Counted from the first letter of the stretch, positions 9,768 through 19,663 are shown. The stretch: 20,931 bases of DNA from Acrasis kona (GCA_026419775.2 JAOPGA020000266.1:1-20931), one strand, 5' to 3'. Program-made: numbers and translations. Notes: a model not told the origin generated them from the letters alone.

Positions 9768-11242
9768 ATGACCTACAAACTTTATAAGACAGAGATAAAA
9801 AAAGCATCCCAACAATCACCAGGCATGGAGAACCCATTCAAAACATTCTTCAGAAACGAGATAGAGGAGGAATATGGCATCAACTTTAAAGTGGCCACGG
9901 ACGAGATAGAGGAGGAATATGGCATCAACTTTGAAGTGGAGGATGTAAGTCGGTTAACACCAACCATCAATCAACTTTCACTTTAGACAAAACCCAAACA
10001 ACACAGCAATGAGTCATTAACATTACTAACGTCCTACGAGATCAAAACAGTCTATGATCCAAAGGTATGTCGTAATATCTTGATACATGTAACGACCCAT
10101 AGTTCACGATTCCTTTCGAAGGCTCTGAGGTGCCTGACATTTTAAAGAATGCCACATTAGAAGAAAAAGATCGATACTGCAGGAATTTCGGCATAGAGGG
10201 CGAGATAAGGCAGGTAATTATGAAAGGCCAAAAATCCTATGACACTTATGTCGCCTATGCCGGCATTTTCGCTCCATCAACATCTGTGGCCATGTTCAAC
10301 GCAGAGTCGACGCCAAAGGAGAGGATGAATAAGGAAACTCTGACCGAAATCAGAAGAGAATACGATGTTCTCCGTCACACAATACTCGAACAAAATTCGG
10401 TATTAAAAACGGATCACAAAGATTACTTCACCTGCATTCTTTTAGTCAAAGAGGGAGAGATCGACATTGCGGAATCTTTTTTCGCCTCACGGATTGCAAG
10501 GTTGGAGGTCATGGTTTCCAGATTGTATGATAGCTTCATGTTCAGTGACCATACCATTCAAGACGGTAGGATTATGCGCTCCTGTTCGATCGGATCGGAT
10601 TTATTGATCGACGGCAATCTCTACCACTTCACATCTGCCCATTGTGTTCTTGGTCAATGTTGTGATCCCGTACACTCAAACACGATCATCAAATACAAGA
10701 CCGACCAATTGATAGTCAACAAGAATGGGTTGCTAGTTACATTGGGCAGCCAAGACGTATTTGCTGAATGGACATGTCGCACGGACGCTGCGCTGATCTC
10801 TTCGCAGAATTTTAATCAACTGGACCTCGGGGCGTTCGACCACATCCAAGCAGCGCCACCTCAAACATACAAAGAAATTGGGAGGGTGGTTTATAAATTT
10901 GGAGCTGCCTCAGGGGTCACAATTGGTACTATCGTCAAAATGCCGCCTACAGCCAAATATTATTCAGGGGTTAAGCTAGAGAATTTGATCGCTGTAGAGG
11001 GAAAGAATGGAAATTTTGCGACTCATGGAGATTCCAGCTCACTCGTGTACACTGGGATTGATGGATACGCCCTTATTTTAGGGTACGTTGTTGGAGGTGA
11101 TGGGTACGGTCTTACATTTGTTGCACCCCTCTCTTCATTGAGGAACTTGTTGGTGCCCTACAAATCAATCAAGGTACATGATTATGTAATCAAGGGTATC
11201 CTTGCTGCTATTGGAGGATTTATGGTCTATCGAATAAAATAA
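9768..11242 (+). CDS. Trypsin-like serine protease with C-terminal membrane segment
   Basis: Spliced reading frame of 464 residues: exons 9768-9944, 9987-10064 and 10103-11242, introns of 42 and 38 bases with GTAAG/GTATG donors. The chymotrypsin-fold triad can be placed: His in FTSAHCVLG (about 265), Asp in TDAALI (about 313), Ser in THGDSSSLV (about 396). The usual GDSGG is replaced by GDSSS, which alters the oxyanion loop. The last 20 residues (KGILAAIGGFMVYRIK) are hydrophobic with a basic end, suggesting a tail anchor. No signal peptide is visible. Ahead of the protease are two acidic EIEEEYGINF repeats and about 160 residues of unknown fold. Introns are like those of host genes, but broken frames lie upstream and a recombinase remnant downstream, so a mobile or viral origin is possible. 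The start at 9768 is the first in-frame ATG after a candidate acceptor; the true N-terminus may lie further up. Confidence 0.65.
9856..9944 (+). repeat. Two-copy 45-bp tandem duplication inside the protease gene
   Basis: The units start at 9856 and 9901. Their first 32 bases are identical and the next seven differ at one base, so the duplication is young. It keeps frame and repeats EIEEEYGINF in the acidic leader of the protease. The second copy ends at the intron donor at 9945. Confidence 0.85.
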
Positions 11243-11475
11243 TAGTTGTCATGTGAATGTCCTTTAATTTGATATGAAATGTGTGGTTTAATTATTCTAG
11301 ATAATTAATCAGTATCTATTTCCTTACATTGTGTACCCCTAAAACTTTTACAATGAGGACCAACTAAGTAAAACAAACACAAAAGGATTCAATGTTTACG
11401 TTTAATAACAAATAGTATTACTGTACAGTTTAGATTATGCATCACAACAGATGTAGTTGCAATATAAGTCCAATT
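11243..11475. other. AT-rich spacer between protease and recombinase remnant
   Basis: No convincing frame, repeat or RNA gene. The only landmark is an AATATAAG at about 11460-11467 that could serve as a splice acceptor for the recombinase frame; no matching donor is evident. Confidence 0.3.
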
Positions 11476-11782
11476 GAAGACTCATCACTTTGGTCGTTCT
11501 CCAACACTAGAAGATTACGTTTTCAAGGACAATTCTAGGAAACAACACACTCTTCGGCACTATGCGTTTATTTTAAAATCTGTGGTACAGCATGCAGGAT
11601 TCAACCCTCAATCATATTCTGGAAAGTCTGCTAGACCTGGTGGGGCTACTGAAGGAGTTGCAGCCGGGATGACTATTGACGTAATCAGATCAATTGCAAG
11701 GTGGAAGAGTGACGCCTCTATGAGATATACAAGAGCACTAGCAGGTGCGGTCAGTGGTACATCAACAATGTTAAATTTGTAA
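11476..11782 (+). mobile_element. Tyrosine recombinase C-terminal remnant (fossil; Crypton-, DIRS- or similar YR element)
   Basis: About 100 codons read as the C-terminal catalytic part of an integrase-type tyrosine recombinase. Visible are SGKSARPGGATEGVAAGM, which aligns with the box II HxxR region of DIRS/Crypton-like enzymes, then VIRSIARWKSDASMRYTRAL, the typical GRWKSDA..RY box with the presumed nucleophilic Tyr. The frame ends in TAA after LNL. The N-terminal half of a normal recombinase is missing from the neighbouring sequence, so this is an old fragment. No reverse transcriptase or terminal repeat was recognised, so the class of element is open. Confidence 0.65.
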
Positions 11783-11961
11783 TTTTTCTCAAAAAACTTT
11801 TAATAAAATATTCTTTTCGCTTGGTTTGTTGACACGTGAACTATATATCCCTTTGAGCGCCTGTAGAGTGACGTATTGGTAATATAAAATTGATTGAAAC
11901 GAATTGTGTATTAGAACAGCCGATGTACGATTGCTATTGTATTGGACGGATAAATAACCAA

Positions 11962-12731
11962 CTAGTTTATTGTAAACCACCTGCGCTTAGCCATTTCAGG
12001 ATCTGTTTGTACATCATTGCCTTTACATTGATTGTCATAAAAGGTTTGACAACCAGGAAGTGGTGGTTTTTCACAACCACCTTTTACGCAGTCATTGAAA
12101 CATAAAGTGAATCCAGGTTTACATTTTGTTAAGTATGTGCTGTTGGAACAAGAAGATTTCAACACACCACCACCAGTTGTACACTTATTATCACAGCCAC
12201 CACAATAGGATTGATCTGTAGTCGTGTCGATGCTACAGTCCTTTATGGGAGGCATATGGTTTTTTACAAACACAAAGTCCCTTGGTGTCAGATCCACATA
12301 CACCATGTCCAGCATACCTTTCCGTCGTGAATGGGACAGGATTGATCGCATGTAGATCCAAAATAATCTTGGTCGCATTTACATTTAAATGTAGATGCTT
12401 CGCATTTTCCGTGGCCAGAGCAGTCTATATCTCCAGGGCAAGATTTTTTAAATGTTTTGATTTGTTTGATTTGACCGGTTTGTACGGCTTAAATCCCTGG
12501 TAAAGGAAAGCTGTGATCTTTATCTCCATTGTTGTCCCATTTCCATCGTTGAAATCACCATCATTGTAGTGTATGTTGACTTTGTGTTCCTTCTGTAGTA
12601 TACAAAAACTACCCCATCCCCTGGCTTGAGGGATTCTCCAAGATACCTGAGCCTGCTGTTAACTGAATGTAACGGCAATGACAAGGTACTGGCAAGCAAT
12701 AACACAAAACGACAACCAGGTCTGACTTCAT
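11962..12731 (-). pseudogene. Broken secreted EGF-like, cysteine-rich protein
   Basis: An ATG at 12731 starts MKSD, and a neighbouring frame then gives a clear secretion leader (RFVLLLASTLSLPLHSVNS). Next come VNIHYNDGDFNDGNG, then an EGF-like unit (SCPGDIDCSGHGKCEA, FKCKCDQDYFGSTCDQ), a second one (GHGVCGSDTKGLCVCKK), then SYCGGCDNKCTTGGG and paired-Cys sequence to WFTIN and TAG. These pieces lie in order on one strand but in changing frames, with about five shifts in 770 bases and no intron signals between them; two or three shifts fall in A runs. It was therefore an extracellular or cell-surface protein with EGF and STIG1-like Cys patterns that is now a pseudogene, unless this stretch was badly assembled. 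The last part (open from about 12310 to 11962) is the longest intact piece. Confidence 0.6.
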
Positions 12732-12769
12732 TTTGGTTGGTGTTTTTATTGTAATTTTTCGAGATTTAA

Positions 12770-12973
12770 CGGAGTTATTATAATGATAGTATAGATTTGA
12801 ATGATGACTTTGACTATGCGAGTCAAGAGGTCAAAATCGAAGAACTAGGCTGGTGGTTTACCGAAGGGCAGAGTAAACATGACAAAGAACACAGGCTTGG
12901 AGACAAAAAAAGCAATTTTAGTAAAATCCACTTTTTTTACTTTTCAGACAGAAGCACAGAAGTTGTCAAATAG
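12770..12973 (+). other. Protein-like open frame without a start codon, status unclear
   Basis: Between two minus-strand genes, the plus strand has a 67-codon open stretch with no ATG. It ends in TAG at 12971-12973 and reads DLNDDFDYASQEVKIEELGWWFTE, split here only by length limits, followed by a basic tail. The composition is protein-like (two Trp, amphipathic charge). A T-rich tract ending in CAG at about 12930-12947 resembles a splice acceptor. It may be an exon, a gene fragment or chance. I see nothing else in the 247-base gap. Confidence 0.2.
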
Positions 12974-12978
12974 TTACA

Positions 12979-14382
12979 TTATGCGTGAACGAATGTAACA
13001 TCATCGAAAATACATGTGTGAGTTAGCGCATCAATCTTTGGGTCTGGACTCATAACAGGTTTGGCAGTGACAACTATAGTGTGCTCAAATCCATTTACAA
13101 CAAATAGAATTTGGTGATCCTTTGAAATCTCACTCGCCTTACTCGATAGAATAGGTCGCTGAAATTGTAAACACCTTCTATCGTTACCTGTTGAGCATTG
13201 ACCATACACATTCCTTCCTGTCACATATAATTTGTCGTCACCTAATATTTAGAAAACGAACAGTTAAAAAGTTCACTCACTTGTAACAACTACAGTATGA
13301 TTTCCTAAACGACATGAGACATTTTTAATGATTCGTTTAGCATCTGTAAACTCAGGAACTATCTTTGGAGTTGTGATAGAATCATCATCCAATCCTAGCT
13401 GAATATTTAGTTAGGATCAAATAATAGCGTTGCATACCTGGCCATATTTGTTCTCGCCACAAACAAGCATCTCATTGAAATTAGTAATAAGCACTGTGTG
13501 TGCTTGACCTGCGAACGCCCGGACGATTTTGTGCTGTATATTAATTTTTTGAAGGTTATATGATTTTCTGTTTCTATATCCAAGCTGTCCACATGCGTCA
13601 TATCCACAACTATATACATCTCCTGAATGTGTTATTGCAATCATGTGATTTCCACCAAGAGATATGTGTTTGAATCTAATTTCTGTTTGCACTAACTCGA
13701 AGACAGATCTATCTATTTTATCACCAGTAGATAATTGTCCAAGTGAATTTGATCCGCAAGTAAATATTTTTCCAGATTCTAAAGGTTAATTAATACTTCG
13801 AATTAATGAACTTACTAAGCAACACTGCAGTATTATTTTGTCCGCAGTCTATTTCTTCTATTTCATCTTCTTCAATGTAAAGAAGACCTTCAGTGAATTT
13901 AGATTTATGATCTAACACTCCTATTCCAAGCTGACCATTGAAATTAGACCCAGATGACCAAATCTTATTGTCTGCGACAATAGCTGTATGAAAGCCCCCA
14001 CAAACAACGTGAGTCACGACAGACGACCTAATACTCTTTGGTAGCTTGATTGCTGTAAATTTATTGATCGGCGCTCTATTCGTATTACATCCGAGCTGGC
14101 CTAAAAATGTTAAAGAAAAAGTCATTCCATACTCTTCATACCAATTTCATTGTTACCGGCTGCGTACAGTACATTATCTTCGGTGAGTATCATAGTGAAA
14201 TATTGCCCACACGATACTTGTGATATTAATGTATTTGGGACATCTAGAACTACTAGTGAGTATTGCGGTTTATTGTCACAAGTGAGCTGTCCATGAGTAT
14301 TGGAGCCACTTCCTAGACAGGCCTGAGAGAAGTATCTTTGGTATTTTTTATCGGAAAATGGGTTGCACTCTGTGCGCTTCAT
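12979..14382 (-). CDS. RCC1-repeat (regulator of chromosome condensation-like) beta-propeller protein
   Basis: Exons are 14382-14142, 14100-13816, 13778-13438, 13398-13281 and 13241-12979; introns are 41, 37, 39 and 39 bases. They join without frame loss into 415 residues, about the size of human RCC1. RCC1-type blade signatures recur: GSGSNTHGQL, AAGNNEIGQLG (made by the first splice), SSGSNFNGQLG, TCGSNSLGQL, SCGYDACGQLG, VCGENKYGQLG (made by the third splice) and VTGRNVYGQC, each followed by a CG..HT- or GQ.NTA-like strand (VCGGFHTAIV, FAGQAHTVLI). It is thus a seven-bladed propeller. Whether it is a Ran exchange factor or another RCC1-like adaptor cannot be decided; no extra domains are present. 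TGTAA directly follows the stop. It is divergent from the propeller gene at 14638. Confidence 0.88.
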
Positions 14383-14637
14383 TTACATTCAATGCTCTAA
14401 GTGCAATTGTCTTGGCTCGAGCTTTACAAAAAGATCTCAACTAAGATCAAGTTCAGTGTGGCAGAAAGAGGCAAACGATAATGTGACGGAATGATTGATG
14501 GCATATAAAATCGATCTTACCATTGATGCGACTACTCGTGCGAGCCTATTCAAGATAGAATCATTTTTCGTTGGGATTCTCAATTCCCAAAGATTTTTTC
14601 ATGTGTTAATTTACAATCAACAAGGTCTTGACCCAAC
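14383..14637. promoter_or_regulatory. Divergent promoter region, RCC1-like and propeller genes
   Basis: This 255-base gap lies between oppositely transcribed genes and should contain both promoters. No named element is seen. A small inverted repeat (TTGGGA/TCCCAA, about 14572-14591) and a 64-codon plus-strand ORF beginning at 14498 are present. Confidence 0.35.
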
Positions 14638-15642
14638 ATGTCACGAGTTCAAGATGAGAGATCCCTACTTTGTTCCTCTTTTGTGGAGATAAAAGGAGTT
14701 GGAAAATGCTACAGCACACACGAGTTGATTATACTTTTAAGATCGAAAATCAATACAAGCAATGCAAAAAATTTTATTGGGGTGAATACCACAGGTGGTA
14801 TATCCGTATACTCCAATGCCGGAGAATTCGAAACAAAACTGGAGCATCCAGATTCAAACTATCTGCACGAATACTGTTCAACGATTCTAAGAGACAAGAG
14901 GATTGTGACATCAATTTCCTCCGATATGACAATTTGGGTAAAGGTAGGGAGAGTCGATTATGCGATCTGTAAGCGAATCAAGTTAAACATACATAATGGA
15001 AGCATATTGACTCTCACCGAACATAAAGACTCTCATATTGTTGGTACTACGAAAGGGAGTGTTGTAATTTTTAACATCACAAGTGAAAATGTTATCAAAG
15101 TTATACCTATAAAACCTTGGTATCCATTAACCGTCTGTTTATATGACTATAAATTGTGTATTACTTCTCAGCACTATGTGTCCACTTATGACTCCAATTA
15201 CAACCTATTAGATAATTTTACAAACCACGCCACCGAATTTCTAGGTGATTTAGTAGAGCTCCGCCCAGGTGTGATTGCTTGGGGTGGCAGAAGGGATGGG
15301 AAGGAGAATGTAATAATAATACGTAACTTCAATGAGAAATCACTACGTCAGATTACAGTCGGAGGTTACTCAGGAGTTAAAAGAATAATTGGCTTCGAAA
15401 AAAAAAGGCTTGCTGTTTGTGTGGACAGTAAGTTAATTGTTTATAATGAAGCTGGAGAACATGTGTCGCAAATTATATTTGATGATACTGTGTTTTGGAT
15501 GGAGAAATGGGATGAACACACCATTGTATGTTATTCTGGGCAAGTGGATGTTCACTTTGTCGATTTGCTCACAAATAGTATTAGAACTATAGAGACAAAG
15601 GCAGAAGATCAAGACTTTGGTCTTTTGATGGTGTTAGGCTAG
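14638..15642 (+). CDS. Putative WD40-like beta-propeller protein of unknown function
   Basis: A single open frame of 334 residues starting MSRVQDERSLL and ending in TAG, the only secure gene here not ending in TAA. The sequence repeats short beta strands every 40 or so residues with propeller-like turns: KNFIGVNTTGGISVYSNAG, SSDMTIWVK, DSHIVGTTKGSVVIFN, LCITSQHYVSTYDS, GVIAWGGRRDGKENVIII, KRLAVCVDSKLIVYNEAGEH, TIVCYSGQVDVHFVD. These look like degenerate WD40 blades lacking the GH and WD dipeptides. No signal peptide or membrane span. The ATG at 14638 is used because the preceding in-frame sequence is not protein-like; another 64-codon frame (ATG 14498, stop 14692) overlaps this start. Function not recognised. 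TGTAA (15760-15764) and AATAAA follow about 120 bases after the stop. Confidence 0.75.
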   Translation: MSRVQDERSLLCSSFVEIKGVGKCYSTHELIILLRSKINTSNAKNFIGVNTTGGISVYSNAGEFETKLEHPDSNYLHEYCSTILRDKRIVTSISSDMTIWVKVGRVDYAICKRIKLNIHNGSILTLTEHKDSHIVGTTKGSVVIFNITSENVIKVIPIKPWYPLTVCLYDYKLCITSQHYVSTYDSNYNLLDNFTNHATEFLGDLVELRPGVIAWGGRRDGKENVIIIRNFNEKSLRQITVGGYSGVKRIIGFEKKRLAVCVDSKLIVYNEAGEHVSQIIFDDTVFWMEKWDEHTIVCYSGQVDVHFVDLLTNSIRTIETKAEDQDFGLLMVLG

Positions 15643-15860
15643 TTTAGTTTGAGTGAGTAGTATGCAAAGTTGATTGATCACAGCTTGACAAATTTGTGTT
15701 CTAAAACAAGTGGGACAAAATGTTCATTTTTGTTGAATACAAGGCAAATATTTGCTTAATGTAACTTAATAAAGATAGATTGAGAAAAAGTTTCTAGAAT
15801 ATATTTATTGTAAGAGAGTTCGTGAGTTGATTAGATAAAAATAAATAATTTGACTTGACC

Positions 15861-16941
15861 ATGAGTTATACACTAAAACTCTTCAGTGGTACTGCCAACC
15901 CCGATCTATCAGAACAAGGTACTGAAAAAACGATCAATCATTCCTAAAACTTACAGTTTCAAAACAGCTTGGGATAAGCGTCTCCACTATGGGGATAACC
16001 AGGTTCGTCGACGGCGAGGTTGGTAAGAAAAAACTTTTGAATATTTTTCAAACAGACTAAGGTGTTCAAATCCTTGAAAACGTCAGAGGTTGTGACATTT
16101 TTATCGTTCAATCTACTTGCACCCCCGTTAACGATAATTTGATGGAACTTGCCTTGATAACCGATGCTATGAGGAGGGCTAGTGCAAAGCGAATTACTGC
16201 AGTAATTCCTTATTACGGTTATGCAAGACAAGATCGCAAAACGAAGCCACGCGTTCCCATATCCGCGGCCTTAGTAGCCCGTCTCGTTGAGTCAGCTGGG
16301 TGTGATCGTGTATTGTCAATTGACCTTCACTGCGGACAAATCCAAGGATTCTTCAAGATTCCCGTTGACAACCTAATGGCAAAACCAGTACTAGTACAGG
16401 TATGTCGAAAGTGCTTTTCTTCTTTTTAATAAACATCTTCTAGGAAATTATGAGCAGACTAAGGGATTTAGAAAACGTGTGCATCGTGTCACCTGACGCT
16501 GGTGGTGCGGAGAGAGCTGACAGTTTCAGACATGACTTTAATAGAAGTTTCGATTACAACGCAGGTATGGCCGTTATGAACAAGAAACGTGTAGAAGCCA
16601 ACAAAATCGAAAGAATGGAACTTGTTGGAAACGTGCAAGGATGTGACTGCATCATTGTCGATGACATGATTGACACTGCTGGAACATTATGCACGGCTGC
16701 TAAAGTCTTGATGGAGAATGGTGCTAAAAGAGTGTTCGCGTGTGCAACCCATGCATTGTTAAATGGACGTGGTGTGAAGAACATTGAGGAGAGTGTAATT
16801 GAAAAAGTCATCGTAACCAACACCGTCCCACAAAACAAGGACAAAACCCATGAGAAAATTATTTATGTTAGTGTGGCACGTATATTATCTGAAGCTATCA
16901 GAAGGGTTCACAACGAGGAGTCAATTTCTATTCTATTTTAA
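15861..16941 (+). CDS. PRPS: Ribose-phosphate pyrophosphokinase (PRPP synthetase, class I)
   Basis: Makes PRPP from ribose 5-phosphate and ATP for purine, pyrimidine, His, Trp and NAD synthesis; cytosolic. Exons are 15861-15918, 15957-16022, 16062-16399 and 16444-16941; introns are 38, 39 and 44 bases. The 319 residues match human PRPS1 (318). Motifs run from [14 protein letters not shown] and [12 protein letters not shown] at the N-terminus through the ATP-loop region [19 protein letters not shown] and [11 protein letters not shown] to the PRPP-binding [13 protein letters not shown] (about 224-235). All catalytic landmarks are intact. In intron 2 the acceptor must be TAAG at 16061, since the CAG at about 16054 would bring an in-frame TAA at once. 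Only 44 bases separate the stop from the SSADH start, and they contain AATAAA and TGTAA (16953-16957). Confidence 0.96.
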
Positions 16942-16957
16942 TAAACAAAACTTGTAA
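16939..16957 (+). terminator. 3'-end signal after the PRPP synthetase gene
   Basis: The TAA stop runs into AATAAA, and TGTAA is at 16953-16957, all within the 44-base gap before the next gene. Confidence 0.45.
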
Positions 16958-16985
16958 ACCAATACTTTGTAATTATAGAACAAAA

Positions 16986-18599
16986 ATGATGAGCCAGATC
17001 CGAAGAAGTTACAGCAAGTCTATTCAGAGTATAAAAAACTCAAAGTTATTCAGACAAGAATCATACGTTAATGGAAAATGGATCAGTGCCGCAAACGGTA
17101 GGACTGTTCCAGTTTATGGTATGTAGTTTGTGCATAGTGCTTGTAACAATTGTATAGATCCAGCAACTAGAGAAGAAATTGGAACCATTCCAGAATTGAC
17201 AAAATCTGAAGTAAGTGCAGCAATCGACTCTGCCAAGGAAGCATTCCCAGAATGGAGTAAAATGATACCAAAAGTACTTTTTTTAAAAATCATTTTGTTA
17301 AAAACGTTAAGGAAAGAGGGGCTTTATTAAGAAACTGGTTTAATCTAATCAACGACAACAAGGAAGACTTGGCACAGATCATGACTGCAGAGTGTGGTAA
17401 ACCACTTGTTGAGTCACGTGGAGAGATTGTTTATGGCAACTCATTCATTGAGTGGTTCGCAGAAGAGGCCAAGCGTCAATATGGAGATGTGATCCCCACA
17501 ACAGCAAAAGGCAAAAGATACTTGGTAATCAAGCAACCTGTCGGCGTGTCAGCATTAATCACTCCCTGGAACTTTCCCAACGCCATGATCACAAGAAAAG
17601 CAGCACCGGCGTTAGCAGCTGGATGTACAGTTGTAATCAAACCAGCAAGTAAGCAACTTCACGCTACATTTTCAAATTCTAACCTTTGCAGCCGAAACAC
17701 CATTTTCAGCACTTGCTCTAGCAGAACTTGCAGAACAAGCTGGCATTCCCAAAGGAGTGTTAAATGTAGTGACTTCCTCACACGATCTAACAGCAGAGAT
17801 TGGAAAGGAATTAGCAACCAACCCAAACGTAAGAAAATTAAGTTTTACAGGAAGTACAAGAGTTGGTAAAATTTTGATGTCACAATGTTCGAGCACCATC
17901 AAGAAGGTATCATTAGAGCTTGGTGGAAATGCACCATTTATTGTCTTCGATGATGCAGACGTAGACGCAGCAGTGAAGGGAGCCATCGCAAGTAAATACA
18001 GAAATGCAGGACAAACATGTGTGTGTGCCAATAGATTTTTGGTTCAAGCAGGTGTATATGAAGAGTTCTCCGAAAAGTTCAAAAAAGCAATTTCAGAGTT
18101 AAAAGTCGGAAATGGTAACCAAGAAGGTGTTCAGATCGGTCCTTTGATTAATGACAATGCAAGCAAGAAAGTCGGCAGCATGATTCAAGACGCAAAAGAC
18201 AAGGGAGCCAAAGTACTTTATGGAGGAAACAATTTGAAACTAAACTTTTGGCAACCTACATTATTGGGAGATGTGTCATTAGACATGTTGGTCAGTAAAG
18301 AAGAAATATTTGGTCCAGTAGCTCCATTGTATAAATTCGAAACGGAAGAAGAAGCCATCAAAATTGCCAATAACACTGATGTGGGTCTTGCAGGTTACTT
18401 CTACAGTAGAGACATTGGAAGAGTTTTCAGAGTTGCAGAAGCACTTGAGTACGGTATGATTGGTGTCAACGAAGGTTTGATTTCGAACGAAGTTGCTCCA
18501 TTTGGTGGTGTGAAGGAATCTGGTTTGGGAAGAGAGGGATCAAGATACGGTATCGACGAATACAGTGTAATGAAGTACATTTGTTTGGGTGGTGTATAA
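16986..18599 (+). CDS. ALDH5A1: Succinate-semialdehyde dehydrogenase, mitochondrial
   Basis: Oxidises succinate semialdehyde to succinate with NAD(P), the last step of the GABA shunt. Exons are 16986-17118, 17158-17273, 17312-17648 and 17692-18599; introns are 39, 38 and 43 bases, giving 497 residues. The start ([19 protein letters not shown]) is basic, Ser-rich and free of acids, a good mitochondrial presequence. The ALDH core follows: [33 protein letters not shown], the general base Glu in LELGGNAP (about 271), the catalytic Cys in [12 protein letters not shown] (305, with a second Cys at 307), [13 protein letters not shown] and [15 protein letters not shown]. The CVC pair, which can form a redox-sensitive disulfide in SSADH, and the ERYGDVIP-like region fit ALDH5 better than other ALDHs. 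All key residues are present. It sits 44 bases from each neighbour. Confidence 0.94.
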
Positions 18600-18618
18600 A
18601 AATAAATTATTTTTGTAA
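18600..18618 (+). terminator. 3'-end signal after the SSADH gene
   Basis: AATAAATTATTTTTGTAA begins two bases after the stop; TGTAA is at 18614-18618. The layout is almost the same as after the calcium-sensor gene. Confidence 0.45.
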
Positions 18619-18643
18619 ATCAAAATAACCTAATCAAATCAAA

Positions 18644-19663
18644 ATGAAGTTGGCAACATTGGACAATGGTACACGTGATGGTGTCTTGGTGATTGTTTCA
18701 CAAGACAATCAACATTTCATCAAAGTAGACGGAACCACACTTCAAAATGTTATGGATGACTGGGAAAAGCATTCATCAACATTAAAGCAACAATACGAAA
18801 AGTTGAACAAGGGTGAATTAGACAGTGAAAAACAAGCTGTTGATGTTAAAAATTTATTATCGCCCCTTCCAAGAGCATATGAATGGATAGATGGCAGTGC
18901 ATACATTAACCATGTTGTACTTGTACGAAAGGCAAGAAATGCAGAACCACCAGCGACCTTAAAGACCGATCCTCTTGTATACCAAGGTATTTTGATTCAT
19001 CTCCATAAACTAACCTGTTAAGGTGGAAGCGGAAAGTTCCTAAGACCAACAGAAGACATTCGTCACTTCTCTGAAGATTATGGTATTGATTTTGAGTCCG
19101 AAGTTTGTGTGGTTACCGATGACGTTCCAATGGGAACAACCAAGGAAGAAGCAGCCAAGCACATCAAGTTGATCCTCATTTGCAATGATGTATCTCTCCG
19201 CAACTTGATCCCCAAAGAATTAGAAAAGGGTTTCGGGTTCTTAGTTAGCAAACCAAGTACAGCCTTTTCACCATTCGCAATCACACCTGATGAACTTGGT
19301 GATGCATGGAAAGATGGAAGAGTGCACTTACCATTAGTGACTGTTTACAACGGAAATCTTTTCGGTAACCCAGATGCTGGTCCAGCCATGTTCTTTGGTT
19401 TCAACGAATTAATTCAACACGTCACACAAACCCGCGCTTTGACTGCTGGTACGATTATTGGAAGTGGAACAGTTAGCAACGAAGATCGTAGTAAGGGAAG
19501 CTCATGCTTGGCTGAAAAGAGAATGCTCGAAAAGATTGATTCTGGTAATTTCGTGACACCTTTCATGAAGTTTGGTGATACTGTTGAGATTGAGATGAAG
19601 GATGCTAACGGAAACAGCTTATTTGGCAAGATATCACAAAAGGTCGCAAAGGCCGAAAAATAA
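18644..19663 (+). CDS. Fumarylacetoacetate hydrolase-family enzyme, bacterial type
   Basis: Expected to hydrolyse fumarylacetoacetate, or a close diketo acid, to fumarate and acetoacetate, the last step of tyrosine breakdown. Exons are 18644-18986 and 19023-19663 around a 36-base intron, giving 327 residues. The N-terminal part (MKLATLDNGTRDGVLVIVS, PLPRAYEWIDGSAYINHV) and the overall size match the roughly 330-residue proteobacterial enzymes, not the roughly 420-residue animal FAH. The FAH fold shows metal-binding acids in DYGIDFESEVCVV, LICNDVSLRNLIP, GFGFLVSKPSTAFSPF, TAGTIIGSGTVSNEDRSKGSSC and FMKFGDTVEIEM. The splice makes VYQGGSGKFL in frame. No targeting leader. A bacterial origin followed by intron gain is plausible but not proven here. 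The 3' end carries AATAAA and TGTAA (19675-19679). Confidence 0.9.

Noticed and set aside
11243-11475. tRNA or small RNA gene in the AT-rich gap
   Set aside because: No cloverleaf, no A or B box, no stable hairpin noticed by eye.
11890-12105. Plus-strand frame over the EGF-like pseudogene end
   Set aside because: Opposite the Cys-rich coding strand; hydrophobic filler without motifs.
16023-16056. CAG near 16054 as acceptor of PRPP synthetase intron 2
   Set aside because: It would bring an in-frame TAA at once; the TAAG at 16061 restores [13 protein letters not shown].
16554-16844. Minus-strand frame opposite PRPP synthetase
   Set aside because: Antisense shadow of a highly conserved coding exon.
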